DNA of 64,000 nucleotides from UBA10649 sp037130755 (GCA_037130755.1 JBAXSI010000018.1:1-64000), one strand, 5' to 3'; shown: positions 17,153 through 25,314, counted from the stretch's first letter. Program-made: numbers and translations. Notes: generated from the sequence alone by a model not told the origin.

Positions 17153-17164
17153 GACGGCACCCTA
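17153..17164 (-). promoter_or_regulatory. -10 element of leaderless promoter, pepA
   Basis: TAGGGT, 6 nt, ATG of pepA. Confidence 0.6.
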
Positions 17165-17200
17165 ATCGGCCGGTGCGTCCGCAGGGCACGCTCGACCGAC

Positions 17201-17212
17201 TACGGTCGTCAC
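17201..17212 (+). promoter_or_regulatory. -10 element of leaderless promoter, gcvT
   Basis: TACGGT, 6 nt, GTG of gcvT; the same hexamer is used by the RDD and DUF1028 genes. Confidence 0.6.
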
Positions 17213-18331
17213 GTGACTGAATCACCGTTGAAGCGCACCCCGCTGTACGACCGGCATGTGGAGGCGGGTGCCAAGACCGCGGACTTCGGCGGGTGGGACA
17301 TGCCGATCGAGTACGAGGGCGTTGTCGCCGAGCACATCGCCGTCCGGACGGCCGTTGGCATGTTCGACGTGTCGCACATGGGCAAGGTGCGCGTGCATGG
17401 CCCGAGGGCGCTCGACTTCCTCAACGGAGTGCTCGCCAACGACCTTGAACGCATCGGCGACGGGCACGCCCAGTACTCCATGCTGTGCAATGCCGACGGC
17501 GGGGTCATCGACGACCTGATCGTCTATCGCTGGTCGCCCGACGAGATCTTCATCATCCCGAATGCCTCGAACGCCGCGACCGTGGTGGCGGCCCTTGTGG
17601 CAGCCGCTCCCGACGGCGTCATCGTCGAGGACCACCACGCCGACCACGGCATCATCGCGGTGCAGGGACCTCGAAGCGCCGAACTCATTCAGGCGATGGG
17701 ACTGCCCTGGGAGCACGACTACATGTCGATGGCTTCCGCCGAATTCGAGGGACAGCCGCTCATCGTCTGTCGCACCGGGTACACCGGGGAACACGGGTAC
17801 GAACTCGTCGCACCAGTGTCGGTCTTGGTCGACCTGTGGGATGCGCTGCTCGCGACCGGTGCGGATCTCGGGGTGATGCGTGCGGGCCTGGGTGCTCGCG
17901 ACACGCTCCGGACCGAGATGGGCTATCCCTTGCACGGCCAGGACATCAGCCCGACGACCTCGCCGGTCGAAGCACTCATCGGCTGGGCGGTCGGCTGGGA
18001 CAAGCCGCAGTTCGCCGGCCATGACGCGCTCGTCGCTCAACGTGCTGCGGCTCCGGTGCGACGCCTGCGCGGCCTGCTCGCGCTCGACCGCGGGATCCCG
18101 CGTCCGCACATGACCGTCCGCCGAGTCGTCGACGACGGCGATGCGCTGTCCGGCGACGTGGTCGGAGAGGTCACTAGCGGCACGTTCTCGCCGACGCTGA
18201 AGCAGGGCATCGGCCTTGCGCTGCTGGACGCGTCGATCGCGGTGGACGACGAGGTCGTCGTCGACGTGCGCGGCCGGGCGTCGCGCTTCCGGGTCGTCAA
18301 GCCGCCGTTCGTGACGCCTGGCACCCGCTGA
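17213..18331 (+). CDS. gcvT: Aminomethyltransferase, T-protein of the glycine cleavage system
   Basis: The 372-residue T-protein transfers the aminomethyl carbon from lipoylated H-protein to tetrahydrofolate. It has the N-terminal HVEAGAKTADFGGWDMPIEY, the folate-binding FDVSHMGKVRVHG with DFLNGVLANDL, CRTGYTGEHGYEL, and a full C-terminal barrel. The GTG start is set by a leaderless promoter. gcvH and gcvP are not in the window. The gene ends 17 bp from the converging PPOX gene. Confidence 0.95.
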   Translation: MTESPLKRTPLYDRHVEAGAKTADFGGWDMPIEYEGVVAEHIAVRTAVGMFDVSHMGKVRVHGPRALDFLNGVLANDLERIGDGHAQYSMLCNADGGVIDDLIVYRWSPDEIFIIPNASNAATVVAALVAAAPDGVIVEDHHADHGIIAVQGPRSAELIQAMGLPWEHDYMSMASAEFEGQPLIVCRTGYTGEHGYELVAPVSVLVDLWDALLATGADLGVMRAGLGARDTLRTEMGYPLHGQDISPTTSPVEALIGWAVGWDKPQFAGHDALVAQRAAAPVRRLRGLLALDRGIPRPHMTVRRVVDDGDALSGDVVGEVTSGTFSPTLKQGIGLALLDASIAVDDEVVVDVRGRASRFRVVKPPFVTPGTR

Positions 18332-18347
18332 CCGCCGCGGCGGTCCC

Positions 18348-18725
18348 TCAGTCCAGCGTTATCGTGATTCCGACGTGCTTTCCGCCGCCGCCGCGCAGCT
18401 CCGTCAGCCACCCGAAGACCTTCCCCATCAACCCGTAGCGGTGCTGGACCAAGTTGGCGGTCAGGTGCGTCGTTGTCTCGTCCTGCACGCGTGCCGTTGC
18501 CGGTAGTTGTTCGCCCGTGATCCGCCCGCGCGCGTCGCATCGGGCCACCAGGACCGACGCGTTGTTGCGGATGCGCTTCGCCTTGCCGGATTCGGCCTGG
18601 GTCAGCACGAGCAGTTCGTCGTTGCGGCGAACCAGCCATACCGGCGTCGCGACGGGCGTGCCATCTCGTCGGAACGAGGTGATGGAGACGTACTTGCCCG
18701 CGCTGAGCTCATCGATCGCGCTCAT
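18348..18725 (-). CDS. PPOX-class flavoprotein (F420 or FMN binding)
   Basis: The 125 residues form a split-barrel flavoprotein: YVSITSFRRDGTPVATPVW is the hallmark N-terminal strand pair, followed by ELLVLTQAESGKAKRIRNN. This small actinobacterial branch includes F420-dependent reductases of unknown substrate as well as F420 or heme-binding proteins; the cofactor cannot be decided from sequence alone. AGGAGG just upstream of the ATG gives a strong start. It follows the CobT-like gene by 53 bp and may be read through from the corrinoid operon. Confidence 0.8.
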   Translation of the reverse strand: MSAIDELSAGKYVSITSFRRDGTPVATPVWLVRRNDELLVLTQAESGKAKRIRNNASVLVARCDARGRITGEQLPATARVQDETTTHLTANLVQHRYGLMGKVFGWLTELRGGGGKHVGITITLD

Positions 18726-18778
18726 GGAGCCTCCTGTGTCGTCCCTGACGACCTGTCCGGATGCTACCCGCGAAGTGG

Positions 18779-19534
18779 CTACCGGGTGAGTAGTCGGAGC
18801 AGCGCGAGAGTGGCCTCCGAGCCGAGTCCATCATCGTCGGTGAGCGCCAGGGGCAAGCCCCGGGCCAGGTCGGTCCGCTCGACGGCCGCTCGGCGCGCGG
18901 GATCGTCCGACTGGGAGCCGCATCGCCACCACGACTTCGCGCTCAGGGTGATCCGATCCGCCACGACTGCTGCTGCGAGCTCGTCGGTCCCATCGATCAG
19001 GCATGGGGTGCGGCGCGCGGCCGCACACATGAGCACCCCCACAACGAAGGCGATCGGCAGGGCCTTCGCGCTGTCCAGGAGGGCCACCAGCTCGCCACGA
19101 TGTGACGTGACGCGATTGGCGTCGTCGCGGATGCTGGTGACCTTCGCGATCCAGTCGGCATCGGTCATGCCCTCGGGCTGTGGAACCAGGGCCTGCGCAT
19201 CCGAGCGGGTGAGTACGGCGATGATGGTCCGCGCGGCAATGTCATCGCGTGCGGTGACGCGTGGCACGAGGAGGTTGGCGCCGGAGTCGACCGCACTGTC
19301 GGCTGCTTGCAGGCCCGCGACCATGGCATCGCCCGCATCGAGCCAGGGTCCGCCGGCCGCGTCGACGATCGCCACGTGCGGCTCGGAGCCGCCCGCCATC
19401 GAATGCCACCAGGCCAGCAGGATCCGCAGTTCTCCTGTGACGTCGGCGGGCATCGCCTCGGTCGCCGCGGCCGGCGCCTCCATGCGCTCGGCGGCCGCGG
19501 CGATCTCGGGAGGCAGGTCGTTGGTCACGTGCAC
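18779..19534 (-). CDS. Short CobT-like protein (nicotinate-nucleotide-dimethylbenzimidazole phosphoribosyltransferase family)
   Basis: At 251 residues this is about 100 residues shorter than CobT. Recognisable parts are the DWIAKVTSIRDDANRV helix, a hydrophobic core AFVVGVLMCAAARRTPCLIDG that matches the CobT segment before the cofactor site, and the terminal GLGSEATLALLRLL, parallel to CobT's GEGTGAALALPLL; the catalytic Glu aligns there. The N-terminal base-binding part is reduced. The protein may have lost catalysis or act on a different base. The GTG at 19528 is better placed after AAGGG than the GTG at 19534. It sits 88 bp after the ECF transporter genes, supporting a role in corrinoid metabolism. 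Confidence 0.65.
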   Translation of the reverse strand: MHVTNDLPPEIAAAAERMEAPAAATEAMPADVTGELRILLAWWHSMAGGSEPHVAIVDAAGGPWLDAGDAMVAGLQAADSAVDSGANLLVPRVTARDDIAARTIIAVLTRSDAQALVPQPEGMTDADWIAKVTSIRDDANRVTSHRGELVALLDSAKALPIAFVVGVLMCAAARRTPCLIDGTDELAAAVVADRITLSAKSWWRCGSQSDDPARRAAVERTDLARGLPLALTDDDGLGSEATLALLRLLTR

Positions 19535-19622
19535 CCTTCGGACGATGGGGAAAGTGCGCCAAGTATGACGATTCCCGGGGGCCTTGCGATCTTCCGGAGT
19601 ATGGCGACCTGCGGAGCCGGTG

Positions 19623-20432
19623 TCAGGACTGGGGGGCGAAGGCGACCGGCGCCTCGAAGGCCGCCTTGCGAGCCATGCGGCGAAGTGCCAGCAGTACTGG
19701 GCGACCGGCCACGAGGATCAGTACGACGGCGAGCACCGCGCGCGGCACGTCGTAGCCCAGCGATGTCACGAGGCAGAACCGGAACCATGCCGCGAGATTC
19801 TCGGCGAACGGAGCACCGGCGACGAAGGAGAGCTGCGCAGGCAGGCCGGCCGAGAACGGCCAGAACCACAGGTTCATCAGGAAGCCGTAGGCCAGGCATG
19901 CGACGGCGGCATACCCGGCGAGCATCACCAGTTCGCGCCGGCCCTCGGCTCGCGGAAGGAGCCCCGCGCCGAGCCCGACCCAGGCGGCCGCGACCATCTG
20001 GAACGGCAGCCAGGGGCCGACGCCACCGGTGAGCAGCGCGGACGCGAACAGCGAGATCGACCCGAGGCAGAAGCCGAAGCCTGGACCTAGGGCCCGACCG
20101 CCGAGGATCAGGATCGCCCAGATCGGCTCGACGCCGACCGCGCCGCCGCCGAGCGGGCGCAGCGCGCAGATGACGGCGGACAGGACACCCAGCATCGCGA
20201 TCGATTTGGCGTCCATGCCGCCGTCGTTGACCTGCGCGAGCACGACCAGGAGCAGCAGCGGCATCACCAAGGCGAACAGGACGGGGGCATCGGAGGAGTG
20301 GGCCGCGGCGGTCGATCCCGGCGCGGCCAGCAGTGGCCACGTGAATGCGATGATCCCGACGACCGTCACCAGGCCGATGGCCGCCTTGGACGGCAGCCCC
20401 AGCCGGACCGCGCGTCTCGTCGTGGCCGTCAT
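19623..20432 (-). CDS. ECF transporter substrate-binding (S) component, probable cobalamin importer
   Basis: The 269-residue protein is very hydrophobic with about six membrane segments (near residues 18-35, 47-65, 78-95, 103-120, 130-150, 165-190 and a last one near 230-250). It matches the ECF S-component topology, with the conserved loop RPLGGGAVGVEPIWAILILG. It is coupled (ATGA overlap) to the fused ATPase gene and belongs to an operon headed by a cobalamin riboswitch, so a corrinoid is the expected cargo. Direct substrate residues cannot be identified by eye. Confidence 0.78.
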   Translation of the reverse strand: MTATTRRAVRLGLPSKAAIGLVTVVGIIAFTWPLLAAPGSTAAAHSSDAPVLFALVMPLLLLVVLAQVNDGGMDAKSIAMLGVLSAVICALRPLGGGAVGVEPIWAILILGGRALGPGFGFCLGSISLFASALLTGGVGPWLPFQMVAAAWVGLGAGLLPRAEGRRELVMLAGYAAVACLAYGFLMNLWFWPFSAGLPAQLSFVAGAPFAENLAAWFRFCLVTSLGYDVPRAVLAVVLILVAGRPVLLALRRMARKAAFEAPVAFAPQS

Positions 20433-22066
20433 CCGGCGGCCTCGTCAGGCTCGTCGCTCGAGTCGGCCAGTGCGGCCGACACCTGGTCGACGGTCAGCCA
20501 GGTGGCGGGGGAGAGGATCTTCGCGACCTGCGGGGCGAACATCGGCGACGACGTCACGACGTCCAGCGTCGGGCCGTCCGCGACGATCTCGCCGTCGGCC
20601 AGGATCACCACCCGATCGGCGGCCTCCGCCACAAGTTCCACGTCGTGCGTCGCAAGAACGATCGCGTGCCCGGCCTCGGCGAGGTCGACGAGCAGGCGGG
20701 CGAACTTCGCCTTCGTCGGGTAGTCAAGGCCGCGCGTGGGCTCGTCCAGGAGCAGCAGGGGCGGGCGCGCGGCGAGGATCACGCACAGCGCGAGCAGCAG
20801 ACGCTGTCCCTCCGACAGGTCGCGCGGATGCGTGCCGTCCTCGATCGCCGGTGCCATCAGCGCGAGCAGGGCGCGGGCGGTCCCGGGCTCGCAACCGGCG
20901 TCGCGGTCGGCGGCGCGGCATTCGTCGGCGACCGTGGTCGCCTCCAGCAGGTCCCCGGGCTCCTGGGGCACCAGTCCCACGGCGTGGATGAGGTCCGGGC
21001 CGGTCAGGCCGCGGGGGTCGCGGCCGCCGACGCGGACCGATCCGCCCACTCGCGGGCCCAGCCCGACGATGGCGTTGAGGAGCGTGGACTTGCCGGCGCC
21101 GTTGCGGCCCATCAGCGCGACGATCTCCCCTTCACCCACCTCGGTGGAGATCGATCGAAGGGCGGGCGTCGCGCCGTAGCGAACCGAGAGCGCGTCGGTC
21201 TGCACCAGGGCGCGTCGCTTCGTCGGCACGGGACGCAGGTGCGGGGTTCGGCCCACCAGCAGGTCGCGCAACGGCCCTGCCGCCCGGCGTGCGTCGCGGA
21301 CGGAGAGCGGAAGCGGCTGCCAGCCAGCGAGCCGGCCCAGCTCGACGACCGGCGGCGCGATCGGCGCGCTGTTCATGATGTCTCTGGGCACGCCGGCCCG
21401 AAGGGGCTGACCGTCGCCGGGCACGACGATGACCTGGTCGGCGTACTGCACGACGCGCTCGAGTCGGTGCTCAGACATCACGACGGTGACGCCGAGGTCG
21501 TGGACGAGTCGCTGAAGGGCGGCGAGCACCTCTTCGGCCGCTCCTGGATCAAGGGCCGACGTGGGCTCGTCGAGGACGAGGACGCGCGGGTGCGACGTCA
21601 GGACGGCACCGATGGCCACGCGTTGGCGCTGCCCGCCTGACAACGTCGCGAGCGGCCGACTGCGCAGATCGGCCAGGCTCAGCAGGTCGAGGGTCTCCTC
21701 GACGCGTCGGCGCATCACGTCGGGAGCAAGTCCCAGGCACTCCATCCCGTAGGCGAGCTCGTCCTCGACCGTATCCGTGACGAAGCCGCTCATCGGATCC
21801 TGCGGCACCACGCCGACGAGGTCCGCGAGCTCGCGCGGCGGGTGCGTCGCCGTGTCGCGGCCATCGACGATGACGCGCCCGGCGAGCGTCCCGCCGGTGA
21901 AGTGCGGCACGAGGCCGTTGATCGCTCGAAGGAGTGTCGTCTTGCCGCTGCCGGTTCGTCCCACGACGAGGACGAGTTCGCCCTCGGGTATCCGCAGGTC
22001 GACGTCGACCAGCACTGGCCTGGTCTGGCCGGGATACGTGATCGTCACGTGCTCGAAGCGGATCAT
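20429..22066 (-). CDS. ECF transporter fused double ATPase (EcfA1-EcfA2)
   Basis: The 545 residues hold two complete ABC ATPase domains in one chain. Domain 1 (about 1-230) has Walker A VGRTGSGKTT, signature LSGGQRQRVA and Walker B VLVLDEPTSALD. Domain 2 (about 290-520) has Walker A MGRNGAGKST, signature LSEGQRLLLAL and Walker B LLLLDEPTRGLD. Both sites look active. It powers the membrane pair EcfT and the S component encoded on either side. The ATG overlaps the EcfT stop by 4 bp. The start at 22066 was chosen because upstream sequence is EcfT coding sequence. Confidence 0.92.
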   Translation of the reverse strand: MIRFEHVTITYPGQTRPVLVDVDLRIPEGELVLVVGRTGSGKTTLLRAINGLVPHFTGGTLAGRVIVDGRDTATHPPRELADLVGVVPQDPMSGFVTDTVEDELAYGMECLGLAPDVMRRRVEETLDLLSLADLRSRPLATLSGGQRQRVAIGAVLTSHPRVLVLDEPTSALDPGAAEEVLAALQRLVHDLGVTVVMSEHRLERVVQYADQVIVVPGDGQPLRAGVPRDIMNSAPIAPPVVELGRLAGWQPLPLSVRDARRAAGPLRDLLVGRTPHLRPVPTKRRALVQTDALSVRYGATPALRSISTEVGEGEIVALMGRNGAGKSTLLNAIVGLGPRVGGSVRVGGRDPRGLTGPDLIHAVGLVPQEPGDLLEATTVADECRAADRDAGCEPGTARALLALMAPAIEDGTHPRDLSEGQRLLLALCVILAARPPLLLLDEPTRGLDYPTKAKFARLLVDLAEAGHAIVLATHDVELVAEAADRVVILADGEIVADGPTLDVVTSSPMFAPQVAKILSPATWLTVDQVSAALADSSDEPDEAAG

Positions 22067-23181
22067 GCGGCGGCCTGCAGGGGAGTGCGGCGCTCGACGC
22101 GTGCGGCGGTGGCGCCCGCGGGCAGGGCTGGTGCGGTGAGGGCGGGCGTCGCGGCGACGATGGCGGCGACGATCGCGACAACCGGCAGGCTCGGCCAGCC
22201 CGGCGGGCTCACGGGCGCTTGCAGGCCACTCACGTCGGACCAGGCGGCGGCCGCGAGCGACGTCGCCACGAACGCGCCGGCGAGGGCGACGAGCCATTCG
22301 GGTGCGCGCCAGGGATCGGGCCGGTAGCGCGTACGGACCGAACCGCGACCCGCCAGCACGGTGCCTGCCGTGGCCGCGAGCACGCCGACGGCGAGCATCG
22401 GCAGGCCGAGCAGTGCGGGGGAGTCGGCCGAGACCAGCCCGTAGGCCCCGATCGCAGCGGCGACGAGGCCGCCGAGGAGCAGGCCGGCACTCATGCGTCG
22501 ACGCGCCGTCGGTGTGTCACCGCGCCGGCCGTAGCCGCGCGAGTCCATCGCCGCCGCCAGCGTGACGCTTCGCTCGAGGGCTCCTTCGAGCACGGGCACT
22601 GCGGCGCCCGCGATTGCCGTGAGGCCGGACGTCGCCCGGCCGCGCAGGCGTCGGGTCGCGCGCAGTCGGTCGACGTCGGCGACCAGTTGCGGGGTGAAGG
22701 TGAGGGCGACGACGACGCTGACGCCCAGTTCGTACAGCGCTGCCGGCACGCTCTTGAGCAGTCGCGTCGGAGAGGCAAGCGAGTTGGCGGCGCCGATGCA
22801 GATGAGGATCGTCGCCAGTCGAAGGCCGTCGTACACCGCCGGGAGCAGCGACTCCGCGGTCACGTCGCCGCCGAGTCGCAATCCGGCGAGCCAGGTCGGC
22901 AGCGTGAGACCGGGCAGGTGCACGAGCACGGTCGGTCCGAGCGAGGTGCCGAGGACGATCTGGACGAGCACCCGCACGACCACCACGACGATGCCGAGTC
23001 GGACGAACATCGCGAACGAGCGGGCCCATGGTGCGTCCGGTCGTCGGGCCTGCACCACCACGGCTGCTGCGCCGATGAGCAGCAGGAGGATGAGCGGGTT
23101 CGTGGTGCGACTGGCGCCGGCGGCAAGCCCGAGTGCCCAGGCCCACCACGCACCCGGATGCAGCCAGCGGGGATCACCCAT
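22063..23181 (-). CDS. ECF transporter transmembrane (T) component
   Basis: A 372-residue EcfT/CbiQ-family protein. N-terminal membrane segments surround LLLLIGAAAVVVQARRP. The cytoplasmic coupling region has a run of Arg/Ala residues (DVDRLRATRRLRGRA) and the AMDSRGYGRRGDTP motif that contacts the ATPases (AxxxRGxxR type). The C-terminus adds extra hydrophobic segments, making it longer than many EcfT proteins (about 260). GGAGG 5 nt before the ATG fixes the start, which lies 8 bp inside the upstream secreted-protein gene. Confidence 0.88.
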   Translation of the reverse strand: MGDPRWLHPGAWWAWALGLAAGASRTTNPLILLLLIGAAAVVVQARRPDAPWARSFAMFVRLGIVVVVVRVLVQIVLGTSLGPTVLVHLPGLTLPTWLAGLRLGGDVTAESLLPAVYDGLRLATILICIGAANSLASPTRLLKSVPAALYELGVSVVVALTFTPQLVADVDRLRATRRLRGRATSGLTAIAGAAVPVLEGALERSVTLAAAMDSRGYGRRGDTPTARRRMSAGLLLGGLVAAAIGAYGLVSADSPALLGLPMLAVGVLAATAGTVLAGRGSVRTRYRPDPWRAPEWLVALAGAFVATSLAAAAWSDVSGLQAPVSPPGWPSLPVVAIVAAIVAATPALTAPALPAGATAARVERRTPLQAAA

Positions 23182-23893
23182 GGTGGTCCTCCGTGGCCCG
23201 ACGTCGATAGGCGATCGAGCCCAGTGCTGCCCCCACGAGCAGGACGACGGCGACGGCGATCGTCGCCCACGGGGACCCGGAGTCGACGGGAGCTGCGGGT
23301 GCCGCGGCGGTCGTTGCGTCGGCGGAGGCGACCGCCGCGGGTGACGCGGCAGTCGCCTGCGCGACCCGCTGCGCCTCAGCATCGCCGAGGATCGGCGCAC
23401 ACTCGCCCTTCGGGAAGCCCGCGAGGGAGCAAATGAGCCCGCCCTCGGCGTGCACCGGCGCGATCGTCTGGAGAACCGTGGCCCCGGTCGCGTCCTTGGC
23501 GACGACGACGCACTCAGTGACGAGCGCCGGAGGGATCTGTCCCTCGGGAGCGATCGTCGTCGGACCGGAGTCGATCACCAGGCCCACACGCTTCATCCCG
23601 TCGGCGGCTGCGGTGGCGCCGCAGATCGCGGCGAAGTCCGGCGCCACGCGCGGTGTGTCCTGCCCGGTACCGGCCTGCGTGGTCACGGCGAAGCGCCAAC
23701 CCTCGACGGTGCCATCGGCCGGGATCGTTGTCGCAGGTCCCTGCGTGGCGAACGCCCACGAACTCCCGCTGCCCTGCCAGTACGTCCAGTAGCGGAAAGC
23801 CGCGGCGTTCGCCGAGGGCGCTACGAACAGGCCGACCGCCAGCGTGACCAGCGCCATGGCACTGGCCCGCACAACGGTCGACCTGATTCGCAC
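23174..23893 (-). CDS. Secreted, C-terminally membrane-anchored protein of the corrinoid locus (SCO2322-like)
   Basis: The 239-residue protein has a Sec signal peptide (cleavage near APSANAAA), an extracellular domain with a conserved aromatic start (FRYWTYWQGSGSSWAFATQG) and four Cys, an Ala/Ser/Thr-rich linker, one membrane helix (ATIAVAVVLLVGAALGSIAY) and a basic tail. The organisation resembles the SCO2322-type proteins that accompany ECF transporter genes in Streptomyces; that match is from memory. It probably displays a cargo-handling domain outside the membrane. It begins 2 bp after the toroid gene and overlaps ecfT by 8 bp. Confidence 0.7.
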   Translation of the reverse strand: MRIRSTVVRASAMALVTLAVGLFVAPSANAAAFRYWTYWQGSGSSWAFATQGPATTIPADGTVEGWRFAVTTQAGTGQDTPRVAPDFAAICGATAAADGMKRVGLVIDSGPTTIAPEGQIPPALVTECVVVAKDATGATVLQTIAPVHAEGGLICSLAGFPKGECAPILGDAEAQRVAQATAASPAAVASADATTAAAPAAPVDSGSPWATIAVAVVLLVGAALGSIAYRRRATEDHHG

Positions 23894-23895
23894 TG

Positions 23896-24987
23896 CTACT
23901 TCCTGATGCTTGCGTTGAGCGACGACACGAGGTTGACGCCGCCGAAGCTGCCCGCCTTGCTGCCGGTCGCATCAGCGACGAGCAGCAATAGCCCCAGTGC
24001 GCCGGGATCGGGCCCGCCGGAGTGCGTCGTGAAGGCCGGGGCGCTCGCCTTCAGCGCCGCCGTTGCGCGGCCGACTGCAGCGCGTCCCTTGTTCGCTCCG
24101 ACGAGTGCGAGCACAGCTGCCGCGGTGTTGGCGTAGTCGGGATCGCTCCCGAACGGGGATGCCAGAGTGCCCGTCGTGGCGAGGGCCTTGGCCAGGTAGG
24201 CGGACGCCTTCGCCTTCGCGGTGTTCGCGCACGGCGCCGCGACGGCGAGCTTCCTCGGACCGCTCACAGGCAGTGTCCCGTTGATGCCGACCAGGCCCTG
24301 TGCGGTAGCGGATGCGTTGACGGCTCCGCCGCTCTGGAAGGCGAAACCGCCGCTGGACGAACAGGGCGCGGACAGTGAGCCCAGGTATCTGGTGGCCTTC
24401 TTATAGGCAGCGAAGTCGAAGCTCGGGGCCATCGACAGCATCGCGGCCAGGGACAGTCCCGTCGAGTTCGCATCGGAGGCCCCGCCTGACGTCCAGGGGA
24501 AGCCGCCGTCGGAGCCCTGCTGCTTCGTCAGCCAGTCGCCGGCCTTCACGGCGGCGTCGATCGCGCGCCCGACAAGGGTCGGGCTGGCGGAGTCATGGTC
24601 CTGCAGGGCCATCAGGGCCATCAGCGCCATAGCGGTGGAGTTGGTGTCCGGGCCGGTGAAGTTCTTCGGGTCTGGGGCCTCGCACGGCTTGCTGAGGTCG
24701 GCTCGGTAGGCCTGGAAGGAGCCGCTCGCGCACTGCTGGTCGAGCAGCCACGTGATCGCCGCTGGTGCCGGCTTGGCACCGACGGCCCCAAGGCCCAGCA
24801 GCGCGAGGGACTGGCGGTACACCCCGTCGTAGGTCGGGTCGGCGGCACCGTAGAGGCCGACGGTGGCGCTGGGAGCCGCGCTGGCGGCCGGGGCGAGGGC
24901 TGTCGATGCGAATGCCGCGCTGGCGACGACGCCGATGACGGCGATGGAACTGCTGAGCCTTCGGCGAAGGCTGGACTGCTGGGTCAT
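23896..24987 (-). CDS. Secreted alpha/alpha-toroid protein (prenyltransferase/squalene-oxidase repeat; transcobalamin-like fold), candidate corrinoid binder
   Basis: The 363 residues start with a signal peptide (cleavage near APAASAAPS). The mature part contains at least four helical repeats, each with a D/N-x-x-S/T-A core: DTNSTAMALMAL, DANSTGLSLAAM, NASATAQGLVGI and DYANTAAAVLALVGA. They are interleaved with QW-like turns (WLLDQQCASGSF, WLTKQQGSDGGF). This is the alpha/alpha barrel shared by terpene cyclases and by animal transcobalamin and intrinsic factor. No DxDD or DxxDD catalytic motif is visible, arguing against cyclase activity. It is the first gene after a cobalamin riboswitch, so I infer that it captures corrinoids outside the cell for the ECF importer. 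The Shine-Dalgarno AAGGAAG precedes the ATG. Confidence 0.72.
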   Translation of the reverse strand: MTQQSSLRRRLSSSIAVIGVVASAAFASTALAPAASAAPSATVGLYGAADPTYDGVYRQSLALLGLGAVGAKPAPAAITWLLDQQCASGSFQAYRADLSKPCEAPDPKNFTGPDTNSTAMALMALMALQDHDSASPTLVGRAIDAAVKAGDWLTKQQGSDGGFPWTSGGASDANSTGLSLAAMLSMAPSFDFAAYKKATRYLGSLSAPCSSSGGFAFQSGGAVNASATAQGLVGINGTLPVSGPRKLAVAAPCANTAKAKASAYLAKALATTGTLASPFGSDPDYANTAAAVLALVGANKGRAAVGRATAALKASAPAFTTHSGGPDPGALGLLLLVADATGSKAGSFGGVNLVSSLNASIRK

Positions 24988-25040
24988 GGACTTCCTTGGG
25001 TGAGCGGGGCCGGACCGGTGACGCCGCGCCCCCTTCGACC
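24988..25040 (-). other. Leader between the riboswitch terminator and the first gene
   Basis: This stretch holds the ribosome binding site (AAGGAAG at about 24992-24998) and a G/C-rich segment. No gene is seen. Together with the riboswitch elements it fills the 339-bp gap between the toroid gene and the PLP decarboxylase. Confidence 0.6.
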
Positions 25041-25069
25041 AAAACCCCTATTGCTGAACGCAACAGGGG
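25041..25069 (-). terminator. Intrinsic terminator of the cobalamin riboswitch
   Basis: On the minus strand CCCCTGTTGC pairs with GCAATAGGGG (10 bp, one G-U) around a GTTCA loop, followed by TTTT. Its left arm shares three bases with the preceding hairpin (25067-25100), so only one can form fully: a transcription-attenuation design. Confidence 0.8.
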
Positions 25070-25100
25070 ACGGTCGGGTGGTGACCCGAGCTCCCGTCCC
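25067..25100 (-). promoter_or_regulatory. Alternative (antiterminator-type) hairpin in the riboswitch expression platform
   Basis: GGGACGG pairs with CCGTCCC with an inner CGGGT/ACCCG stem and CACC loop. It overlaps the terminator stem by 3 nt. Confidence 0.55.
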
Positions 25101-25122
25101 GTTACCTCGACGGATGGAGCCG

Positions 25123-25220
25123 CTCGCGTTCGCCAGGTGCTCCGACTCACCCCACACGGGGGAACACGGTTGCGGGACAGCGCCGGGATCGCACCGGACT
25201 TCCCCTGGACGTCGAACGAG
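25123..25220 (-). promoter_or_regulatory. Cobalamin riboswitch aptamer (compact form)
   Basis: On the minus strand the core reads GGGGAAGTCCGGTGCGATCC, then CGGCGCTGTCCCGCAACCGTG, and later GAGTCGGAGCACCTGGCG, which is the B12-box region. CTCGTTCG and CGAACGCGAG close P1, and CCAGG/CCTGG form P2. The order and spacing match the short actinobacterial cobalamin riboswitches. Ligand binding would be expected to shut down the downstream secreted proteins and ECF importer. Confidence 0.88.
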
Positions 25221-25314
25221 TGGATTCAGTTGTGGTGCGATCCGACCATGCAGCGACCCCCGGTGTCAAAGAATGCGAGCCCGCCTTTCCCCAACGCAGG
25301 CCAGGTGACACGGA

